In this document: in pieces, positions 1-7,142 of the stretch
How the letters are laid out: each line of letters begins with the position of its first letter
Position numbering within the stretch: position 1 is the stretch's first letter
Source of the DNA: Chitinophagaceae bacterium UBA2793
GTDB lineage: Bacteria; Bacteroidota; Bacteroidia; Chitinophagales; Chitinophagaceae
DNA: 14,321 nt
Direction: 5' to 3'
Assembly: GCA_002352045.1 (NCBI GenBank)
Contig: DEHT01000082.1
Span: forward strand, 222 to 14,542
Notes under the pieces: generated by a model
Databases searched by the model: none
Told to the model about the DNA's origin: nothing
Seen by the model: the letters and a program-made list of their open reading frames with translations, nothing else
Program-made: the position numbers and the translations under genes

Positions 1-189
1 GACCTTAAGGTCGGGGCAATGAATCAAAACACTACATTTTGGGGCTTCAGCCCAACGAATGAAAGCAAAAATTGTTTTTTTATTTAAAATTCCACTTCCT
101 CAACTTGAAACCTAAGCGAGTCAATTACGGCCTACAGCAATGAATAATTACAACTAAAAAATAAAAATATTTACAAATGATTGTAATGC
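1..189. other. Left-edge non-coding region with small inverted repeats
   Basis: No gene can be assigned here. The window opens with a perfect 12-bp palindrome (GACCTTAAGGTC, 1-12). A small hairpin follows at about 39-55, with GGGC pairing to GCCC around a TTCA loop and flanking TT/AA pairs. A T-rich stretch with a short AAAAA/TTTTT inverted repeat lies at about 66-81. Plus frame 1 is open from base 1 to a TAA at 85-87 (28 codons), so the tail of a plus-strand gene entering from the left is possible but unsupported. In that case the hairpin would sit inside the tail and the T-rich run would overlap its end. The rest is the presumed 3' flank of the large minus-strand gene. No clear rho-independent terminator for that gene was found. 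Confidence 0.4.
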
Positions 190-3100
190 TTATTGCACCA
201 ACATTACTGTTCCTTTCATTTCAATAGTTTTTCCGTCTCTGTCAACCCCTTTAATTACCCATACATAAGCACCAATGGGTTGTTTTTTCCCTTTGAAGCT
301 ACCATCCCAACCTTTCATCCATTGGTTGGTTTCAAAAACGGTTTCGCCATAACGGTTAAATACCCTGAACCATTCAGTACGAACCACCCCAACCGGTATT
401 GGGCGAAACACATCATTGAGTCCGTCGCCGTTTGGTGTAAAGGCATTGGGTATATAGTAAGCAGGGCCTGCATAAACTTTTACAAAAACGGTATCGTAAC
501 CAATACATCCTGCAATGTCTGTTACCCTAACTACAAATTTTTGATCTTGCTGTAAAGTTGCCAATGGGCTTTGTAATGTTGCGCTATTCAATGGAAATGC
601 CGGCGACCACAAATAATTATTACCTCCCGTTGCCGTCAATTGATGGGCAACGCCTCTTACTGCCGTTGTATCGTTTCCTGCAAAGGCAGGTACAGGAGGT
701 TGAACTCTTACATCTACCTGGTCGCTTACCGTAAAGTTACAACCATAAGCATCTCTTACAAGCAAGGTATAAGTATAGGTGGTATCGCTATTGGCGGGGA
801 ATACTCTTGTTACAGCCTGCATGGGAAATTCTACATTGGTAGCAGGAGTCCATTCATAAGTTACCGGGCCCGAAACATTGCTGGAGCTTCCTCTTAAAAT
901 GGCATAGGTAAGATTACAAATGGCTGTATCTAATCCTGCATTTGCAACCGGTTTACGCAATACATTCACTACTATGGTATCTCTTCTTTGGCAGGTTCCC
1001 CATTGTGCATGTAATTCATACGTTGCTGTATCTAATGGTGAGGCTACGGCATTCATAATATTCGGGTTGGCTATAGTGTTAGTAGCAGTACCGTTTATGC
1101 CGGTCCAGGTAAATATATTGGTACCTGCGTTGGTTTGCGGGTTAAAGGTTACACTGCTTTCCGCACAAATAGTAACATCGGCACCCAGGGTAAGGAACAT
1201 ATTGTCGGTTAGTGTTATCGTGGCTGTTGCATTGGCTGTACATCCTTGCGCATCGGTTACAGTTACAGTATATGCACCATTTGCAAGTCCAGTAAAAATT
1301 CCTGTGTTGCTTCCCGAAGTATTCACCGTTGGGCCGGCAATGGTGTAACTGTAGTTGGTAGTTCCTCCAATTGCTGTTGCGGTTAACGTGCCATCATTGT
1401 TGCTACATCCCGCAGGAGTAGTACCGGTAATTGTTGCAACCAACACAGCGGGCTCAGTTAAAGTAAGACTTGTATCTTTTGTACAACCTGCAAAATCTCT
1501 AATGGTAAAATTGTAAGTACCTGCTGCCAGGCTGTTAAAAGTATTGCTGGTTTGAAAAGTGCCAGCATTGATAGCATATTCGTAAGGAGCCACTCCGCCA
1601 ACAGGTGTAAAGGTTACTGAACCATTGCTATTTCCATTGCATGATGGATTTACAAAAGTTGCCGGTGTAAATATGGGTGGATTGGTAATCAAATCTACCG
1701 GGCCACCTGTTCCTGTACATCCACCTGCATCGGTAAAGCTATAGTTGTAGCTGCCCGGAGCAAGAGCAGTAAAGGTTATCGGCGCATTGCCTGATAAAGT
1801 ATAAGGTCCGCCAGGGCCGGTTAATGTTACAGTATAAGGGCCTGCACTGGGTGCTGTAGGATTTATGCTGATTGAACCATTATTAATATTGTTACAAACA
1901 GGATCTGTTTTTGTAAATGTTGAACTGCGGAAAGGCCCTGCTGCAACCACAGGTGGTACAGGCACCGTTCCAATACAACCTGAAGGGGTAACAAAGCTAA
2001 TGGTATAAGTTCCGGGAGCTAAACCGGTAAACACACCTGTTGTATTGCTAACCGCTCCGGGGTTGAGGGTGTAAGTTGTTCCTGCTGCAACGGTTGTAAC
2101 TGTAACCACGCCATCGTTTACGGTAGGGCAACTGGTAGCAGTAGTAGAAGCGGTAGTAGTTGGTGCAGTACCTGCTGCTACCACAGGGTTTACAGTTACT
2201 GTGCCTGTGCAACCTGCAGGAGTTACAAATGTAACAGTATAGGTGCCTGCCGCTAACCCTGTAAAAATACCGGTAGTATTTATTACTGCACCAGGGTTTA
2301 AAGTATAAGTTGTACCTGCCGCAAGCGGAGTAACAGTTACAGAGCCATCATTTACCCCCGGGCAACTGGTAGCGGCTGTAGTTGCAGTACCGGCTAATCC
2401 AGCTCCAGGATTTATTGTAATAGTAGTAGGCGTAACAGTTCCAATGCAACCACCTGCTGTAGTAATTCCTAAAGTATAAGTACCAGCAGGTAAATTGTTG
2501 AATGTACCTGTGGTATTAGAAAACGCACCGGGATTAACGGTATAAGTAGCACCGGCCACCGGTTGAAAAACTATTACTCCATCATTAGCGCCTGCACAAG
2601 AAGTGGGGGCTGCTGTAGCAGTTGTGGAAGGTACTGTACCTCCCAACACATTAATGCTTCTGGTACCCTGGCATCCATTTGCATCGGTAAATACTACTGT
2701 ATGAAAACCTGCAGAAACACCAGTGAATACATTACTGGGTTGAAATGCTCCTCCATCTAATGAATAAGAATAAGGAGCTGTTCCGGGGTTTGCTCCAAAA
2801 GGATTGGTGATGGTAATGGTGCCATCATTTACTCCCGGGCAAGAAGCAGGTGTACTGTTGATAGCGCCGGTAAGGGCTGTACCAGCAGTCACATTTATAT
2901 TAAGCGTTCTGGTACATCCATTAAAATCGGTTAATAAAACGGTATGAGCGCCAGCAGAAACACCTGTAAAAATATTGGTTAGTTGTGCAGGACCTCCATC
3001 TAGGGAATAGGTATAAGGTGCAGTACCGCTGGTAGGCGTTACCGTAATAATTCCATTATTTACACCGGCACATGTAGTGGCGGTTTGTGAAATGGATGCA

Positions 3101-4620
3101 GTAATAGCTGTACCCGCAGTTACAGTGGTGGTTACCGTACCATTACAGGTATTTGCATCTGTAAATGTAACTGAATAGCTTCCCGGGGCAAGGCCTGTAA
3201 AAATTCCTGTAGCATTGGTAGTTCCTCCGGGAGTAAGAACAAATGTATAAGGACCGGTACCTGCAGTAGGCACCACTGTAATGGTTCCATTGTTTACTCC
3301 TGCACAACTGGTGCCGGTTGCGCTAATGGTTCCCGATAAATTTGAAATTACATTAACCACTACTGTAATGGTATTGGTACATCCGTTTGCGTCTGTAACT
3401 GTAACCGTATGGCTTCCTCCTGCAACATTGGTGAATATGTTAGATGCCTGTGGGGCACCTCCATCTAATACATAAGAAAATGGTGCGGTACCCGATCCGG
3501 GTGGAACAGTAACAGTAATGGATCCGTTGTTAATACCACAAGCAGCGTCGGTAGTGCTTGCTGTAAAAGTTAATAGAGGTGATTGAGAAACATTAATGGT
3601 ATCGCTGCTTACAATATTGGTACCGGTAGGGCAGGCATCGTATGTAGTTCTAATGATATATTGGCCAAAAGAGGGAGGACAAAAGTTGGAAAAATTAATA
3701 TTTACCATTCCAGGAGTTCCGGGTGTTACTGTTGCGGTAGAAAGTGTAGCACCGGCCAAATTGGTTATTTCACTTGAAATAAGCCTGGAGGTAGCACCGG
3801 CAGGTGTAAACCTGTACCCGGTATTTGATTCTGTCCACTGTGTACAGTTTTTACCAGGTGCCACTACTCCTTGTGTTCTACTATAATCCTGAATACCTAA
3901 AATAGCATAACCATTATTCCAACTGGTACAAAGGGGTTTGTCTGCAATAAAAACTTCAACAATACCTGTTCCTTCGTGCAATACTATTTGCGAAGTCATT
4001 CTGTTATTGCTGCATAAGCCTCCAAAAAAAACTACATTGTAAAAACTAATTACAAATTTTCTGCATGGAGCAGTTCCAAAAGTATTGTACTCAATTCTTC
4101 TTAATGGAGTACCGGAGGTTATACTTGGATCGATATCCATATAGCCCGCCATTATTGCCGTTCGGGGAATATAACGGTCTGCAATACCCGATGGCGCACC
4201 TACCGTACCATTTGGAATGGTAATGGGCGGGTCTAAATCATAATTATTATCCTGGTTGGCACACAATGCTTCAAAAGTAGCTATGCCATTGGAGCCAATC
4301 ACTATATTATTATAGGTGCTGTCGTAAAAACAAAATGGGAAACCAATGGGGATTAGTGGCGAATAAGTATCATCCTGGTAAGTAGTAGTAAGTTCTGTAC
4401 CTAAAGTAGCAGGATAACTCATAAAAGGAACGCTGGATAAAATATAGGTTTCATCGCTCCTTAAATCGGGTACACTAAAGGTTAAGTTTTGGCATGTGGT
4501 GTTACATGGAAACACCACATTGGTACCATTTAAATTGGTTGGTACACAACTTTGCGAAAAACTGCGGTTAGCAAAAAGAAAATTGGCTGCAAAAAACAGC
4601 AGCGGTAAAAGTTTTCTCAT
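190..4620 (-). CDS. Giant SprB-repeat surface protein with type B T9SS C-terminal sorting domain (CHU_C family)
   Basis: This 1476-residue protein is predicted to be exported by Sec and then by the type IX secretion system to the cell surface. Residues 1-23 form a signal peptide ending in SFSQ. Residues about 24-345 form a Cys-containing beta-rich head, including a GFPFCFY segment of the kind seen at the front of many CHU_C proteins. Residues about 352-1140 hold ten SprB-type repeats. About three PKD/Ig-like stalk modules follow (roughly 1142-1220, 1222-1306 and 1310-1381). Residues 1387-1476 match the gliding-motility-associated C-terminal domain, opening with YIPNAFTPNGDGLNDVF and containing FNRYGETVFE and GWDG. 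Family knowledge: this domain is the type B secretion signal, and SprB repeats are named after the Flavobacterium johnsoniae gliding adhesin. An adhesin or matrix role is inference, because such proteins also occur in non-gliders. The start is chosen because it gives a clean signal peptide. Ligand unknown. Confidence 0.93.
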   Translation of the reverse strand: MRKLLPLLFFAANFLFANRSFSQSCVPTNLNGTNVVFPCNTTCQNLTFSVPDLRSDETYILSSVPFMSYPATLGTELTTTYQDDTYSPLIPIGFPFCFYDSTYNNIVIGSNGIATFEALCANQDNNYDLDPPITIPNGTVGAPSGIADRYIPRTAIMAGYMDIDPSITSGTPLRRIEYNTFGTAPCRKFVISFYNVVFFGGLCSNNRMTSQIVLHEGTGIVEVFIADKPLCTSWNNGYAILGIQDYSRTQGVVAPGKNCTQWTESNTGYRFTPAGATSRLISSEITNLAGATLSTATVTPGTPGMVNINFSNFCPPSFGQYIIRTTYDACPTGTNIVSSDTINVSQSPLLTFTASTTDAACGINNGSITVTVPPGSGTAPFSYVLDGGAPQASNIFTNVAGGSHTVTVTDANGCTNTITVVVNVISNLSGTISATGTSCAGVNNGTITVVPTAGTGPYTFVLTPGGTTNATGIFTGLAPGSYSVTFTDANTCNGTVTTTVTAGTAITASISQTATTCAGVNNGIITVTPTSGTAPYTYSLDGGPAQLTNIFTGVSAGAHTVLLTDFNGCTRTLNINVTAGTALTGAINSTPASCPGVNDGTITITNPFGANPGTAPYSYSLDGGAFQPSNVFTGVSAGFHTVVFTDANGCQGTRSINVLGGTVPSTTATAAPTSCAGANDGVIVFQPVAGATYTVNPGAFSNTTGTFNNLPAGTYTLGITTAGGCIGTVTPTTITINPGAGLAGTATTAATSCPGVNDGSVTVTPLAAGTTYTLNPGAVINTTGIFTGLAAGTYTVTFVTPAGCTGTVTVNPVVAAGTAPTTTASTTATSCPTVNDGVVTVTTVAAGTTYTLNPGAVSNTTGVFTGLAPGTYTISFVTPSGCIGTVPVPPVVAAGPFRSSTFTKTDPVCNNINNGSISINPTAPSAGPYTVTLTGPGGPYTLSGNAPITFTALAPGSYNYSFTDAGGCTGTGGPVDLITNPPIFTPATFVNPSCNGNSNGSVTFTPVGGVAPYEYAINAGTFQTSNTFNSLAAGTYNFTIRDFAGCTKDTSLTLTEPAVLVATITGTTPAGCSNNDGTLTATAIGGTTNYSYTIAGPTVNTSGSNTGIFTGLANGAYTVTVTDAQGCTANATATITLTDNMFLTLGADVTICAESSVTFNPQTNAGTNIFTWTGINGTATNTIANPNIMNAVASPLDTATYELHAQWGTCQRRDTIVVNVLRKPVANAGLDTAICNLTYAILRGSSSNVSGPVTYEWTPATNVEFPMQAVTRVFPANSDTTYTYTLLVRDAYGCNFTVSDQVDVRVQPPVPAFAGNDTTAVRGVAHQLTATGGNNYLWSPAFPLNSATLQSPLATLQQDQKFVVRVTDIAGCIGYDTVFVKVYAGPAYYIPNAFTPNGDGLNDVFRPIPVGVVRTEWFRVFNRYGETVFETNQWMKGWDGSFKGKKQPIGAYVWVIKGVDRDGKTIEMKGTVMLVQ
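1201..3567 (-). repeat. Ten tandem SprB-type coding repeats (about 75-83 codons each)
   Basis: These repeats encode residues about 352-1140 of the large surface protein. Each has an early Cys in a C-x-G-x-N-(N/D)-G motif, a middle FTGL/V-x-(A/P)-G-x-(Y/H)-(T/S)-V segment and a late GC (TC in repeat 2). The paired Cys are at about 361/414, 439/492, 517/569, 594/650, 674/725, 753/804, 831/882, 909/968, 994/1046 and 1072/1127, a spacing of 51-59 residues, which suggests one disulfide per repeat. Repeats 5-7 form a subclass: they lack the APYxYxLDGG segment, carry TYTLNPGA or a close variant instead, and lose the Asp before the late GC. The DNA copies differ at many synonymous positions, so the duplications are not recent. 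Confidence 0.88.
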
Positions 4621-4877
4621 AGTAAAAGCCTGTTAAAGTATGGAACAAGATAAAGAAAATTTTCACCCCTTTAACAATTAGATAACTTTTCTATAAAAGT
4701 TATCTAAAAAAGCTATTTTGTTTTAAACCGCAATCATAGAAGAATTACTAAATATTAGCGCAATTGATAACTTGTTGGTTTTATAACGGGATTATTAATT
4801 ATGAGAACCAACTTTAAAACTATTCCATTTTGGTAAAATGTAGCGGTAAAGAAGTTTTTCTCCATTTTAAAACCAAC
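4621..4877. other. Intergenic region between the hexosaminidase gene and the surface-protein gene
   Basis: This 257-base AT-rich gap holds the 3' end of the upstream minus-strand unit and the leader of the surface-protein gene. Besides the inverted repeat at 4678-4707 there is a weaker stem, GTTGGTT (4774-4780) with AACCAAC (4806-4812), and a short CATTTT/AAAATG hairpin at about 4826-4840. Neither is followed by a convincing T-run on the minus strand, so I do not call a terminator. No exact TAnnTTTG -7 element was found on the minus strand. No open frame worth reporting lies here. Confidence 0.5.
4678..4707. repeat. Perfect 13-bp inverted repeat upstream of the surface-protein gene
   Basis: TTAGATAACTTTT (4678-4690) pairs perfectly with AAAAGTTATCTAA (4695-4707) around a four-base CTAT loop. 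It lies 57 bases before the ATG of the surface-protein gene and 170 bases after the hexosaminidase stop. On the minus strand it is followed by TTGTTAA rather than a solid T-run. It could be a weak terminator for the upstream unit, a leader hairpin or an operator. The symmetry is certain and the function is not. Confidence 0.6.
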
Positions 4878-7142
4878 CTATTTCACTTCAATTTCATCTA
4901 CAAATAACCAGGGCTTGCTACCGGCACCGGGTTTTCCATCGGCAATAATGCCTGCATTTTTAGCAATAACTTTTATAAACCTTGCCCGGGTTGATTTTTG
5001 GCTGTTATAGGAGAGATTTCTTTTTTCTTCTAAATTAATGGCAGTGTCTATTAGCGTAAATTTATTGCCATCATCACTGCTATAAAATGCTACAAATTGT
5101 GGACGGTATATCCAACTTCCTGCTTGCTCAAATGCATGCAATGTTATCCTGTTTACCGACTGAATGGAGCCAAGATCAATGGTAGCTTCTAAATCGGTTC
5201 CCGAAAAACCTAAGAACTGTGAAGACCTGCTCATGCCCATTGTATTTTGTACACCATCTACCAATGTAAAACCACCACTTCCTTCATAAGATTTTGAAGG
5301 CTGTGAAGCCAGGCTTACGGGTTTGCCGCTGGCTTTATTAATGTAAAACAATTGTGTAATAGTATTGCTGAGAGGCTCTTTCTGTTTGTTTAATAACCTT
5401 GCAGATAATTGAATAGTTTCATTTACTACAATGGGTTTGCTGTAAGAAGCTTGATTATCGGTAGCGCCATACACTATGTTGCCATCTGAATTTTTGCTTT
5501 TTAATTCCCACCCGATACCATTGCCGGGTAATGGTATTACTTTACTTTGAATATCGTAAAATGCATTGCTGAAACTGGCCCCCCAACTTTTATAACGGGC
5601 AAAAATTGTAGGAAGCCTTTCTTCAAAATTGCTCCAACTACGGTTTTCTTTGGGTGTCCACAGTACTTCGCTTAATGCACTCATGCGTGGAAAAAGCATG
5701 TACTCCGTTTTTTTATTGTTGGTAATATACTCTCTCCATAAATTGGCTTGCGCTCCTAAAATAAATTTTGCTTCGGTTGCATTTAATTCAGCAGGTATTG
5801 GTTCGTAGCTATACACTTTTTCTACACTGGTAAGTCCGCCAAAAGTTACGCTGTCTTCGTTGCTGCTTTGCGAATGGTCGAAGTACATCCATCCACCGGG
5901 AGTCATTATTACATTGTGCTGTTGCTTTGCAGCGGTAATGCCACCTTCTTCGCCACGCCAGCTCATTACGGTGGCGTTGGGAGCAAGGCCGCCTTCTAAA
6001 ATTTCGTCCCAACCTATAATGTTTCGTCCTTTACTGTTTAAATATTTTTCTACTCTTTGAATAAAATAACTCTGCAATTCATGTTCATCTTTAAGTTTTT
6101 CTTTTTTTAGCCTTGCCTGGCAGGCAGTACATTCTTTCCATCTCACTTTAGGGCTTTCGTCGCCACCGATATGAATAAGTTTCGATGGAAACAATGCCAT
6201 CACTTCATTCAACACATTTTGTATAAAAGTAAATGTAGAATCGTTGCCTGCACAAAACACATCATCAAATACGCCCCATGTTTCTGCCACTTTGTATGGG
6301 CCTTTTGTACAACCTAAAAATGGATATGCTGTTAAAGCCGCCAAAGCATGACCGGGCATTTCAATTTCGGGAATTACATTCACATGCCGTTCGGCTGCAT
6401 ACTTCACCACTTCTTTTATTTCGGCCTGGGTATAATAACCTCCATATCGTTTGCCATCATACACATCGCTGCCATAAGCGCCTACCAGCGTTTGAGCTCT
6501 ATATCCACCTACCTTGGTGAGTAATGGATATTTTTTTATTTCAATTCGCCAACCCTGATCATCGGTAAGGTGCCAATGAAAATTATTGAGTTTATGAAAC
6601 GCTAAATAGTCTATGTATTTTTTTATATAACTCACCGGTGAAAAATGCCTCGATACATCGAGATGCATTCCTCTATATTCAAATCGAGGATAATCGGTTA
6701 TGGATAATTTAGAAATGGGTAATGGATAATTTATTTTTTTTTCAGCATCGTTTTTTATTGGTAAAAGCTGAATGAGGGTTTGATAAGCATAATACAATCC
6801 TGCAGCATCGGCCGCAACTACCGATATTTTGTTGTTTTGTACATCAAGCCGGTAACTTTCTTTTTTGGTATTTTTTTTATCAATGGAAAATTGAATATAA
6901 TTATCCTTTGAAGCAGTTGCTGTTTTTAATGGAAGCAACCCTAAAGTTTGCAAATAGAGATTAAAAAGTACGGCCACTTTTTTTTCTTCTGCCAACTTTG
7001 CTACCAGGATAGTTTTTTCATCAATAGCAGTTAAACCTTTGCCTACACTGTATTCGGCTGGCATTGGTACAATGTTTAAAACCTGTTGCGCCGAAGCGTG
7101 TATGCCGGCAAGCAGTGCGAAGCAAGCAAATAATTTTTTCAT
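4878..7142 (-). CDS. Secreted GH20 beta-N-acetylhexosaminidase with C-terminal discoidin-like domain
   Basis: This 754-residue exo-hydrolase should remove terminal beta-linked GlcNAc or GalNAc from chitin oligomers or glycans in the periplasm or outside the cell. Residues 1-19 form a signal peptide with an ASA-Q cleavage site and no lipobox Cys. A GH20b-type N-terminal domain covers about 22-150, and the GH20 catalytic barrel runs from about 151 to 520. Visible landmarks are the substrate-binding Arg157 in YRGMHLD, HWHLTDDQGWR at 189-199, and the catalytic pair Asp328-Glu329 in HIGGDES. GWDE (377-380), MSWRG (393-397) and QANLWRE (465-471) complete the pocket. GH20 enzymes use substrate-assisted catalysis with this Asp-Glu pair. 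Residues about 620-754 resemble an F5/8 type C carbohydrate-binding domain (VDG, LEATIDLGS, FVDEIEV). The ATG overlaps the stop of the upstream S15 hydrolase (ATGA), so translational coupling is likely. The natural substrate cannot be read from sequence. Confidence 0.95.
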   Translation of the reverse strand: MKKLFACFALLAGIHASAQQVLNIVPMPAEYSVGKGLTAIDEKTILVAKLAEEKKVAVLFNLYLQTLGLLPLKTATASKDNYIQFSIDKKNTKKESYRLDVQNNKISVVAADAAGLYYAYQTLIQLLPIKNDAEKKINYPLPISKLSITDYPRFEYRGMHLDVSRHFSPVSYIKKYIDYLAFHKLNNFHWHLTDDQGWRIEIKKYPLLTKVGGYRAQTLVGAYGSDVYDGKRYGGYYTQAEIKEVVKYAAERHVNVIPEIEMPGHALAALTAYPFLGCTKGPYKVAETWGVFDDVFCAGNDSTFTFIQNVLNEVMALFPSKLIHIGGDESPKVRWKECTACQARLKKEKLKDEHELQSYFIQRVEKYLNSKGRNIIGWDEILEGGLAPNATVMSWRGEEGGITAAKQQHNVIMTPGGWMYFDHSQSSNEDSVTFGGLTSVEKVYSYEPIPAELNATEAKFILGAQANLWREYITNNKKTEYMLFPRMSALSEVLWTPKENRSWSNFEERLPTIFARYKSWGASFSNAFYDIQSKVIPLPGNGIGWELKSKNSDGNIVYGATDNQASYSKPIVVNETIQLSARLLNKQKEPLSNTITQLFYINKASGKPVSLASQPSKSYEGSGGFTLVDGVQNTMGMSRSSQFLGFSGTDLEATIDLGSIQSVNRITLHAFEQAGSWIYRPQFVAFYSSDDGNKFTLIDTAINLEEKRNLSYNSQKSTRARFIKVIAKNAGIIADGKPGAGSKPWLFVDEIEVK

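Noticed and set aside
1..87. Possible 3' tail of a plus-strand gene (28 codons open from base 1 to TAA at 85-87)
   Set aside because: The length is within chance expectation, no family motif is visible, and a palindrome and a hairpin lie within it.
1201..3567. Recurrent spaced similarity that could at first suggest a CRISPR or DNA satellite array
   Set aside because: The period is about 75-83 codons, the copies are degenerate at synonymous sites, and they lie in one long minus-strand reading frame as SprB-type protein repeats.
193..3886. Several plus-strand open frames opposite the large surface protein
   Set aside because: They are antisense shadows of the repeat-coding strand; their translations are low complexity without recognisable domains.
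4774..4840. Terminator for the S15 hydrolase-GH20 unit
   Set aside because: The stems are short (6-7 bp) with large or very small loops and no minus-strand T-run, so no firm call can be made.
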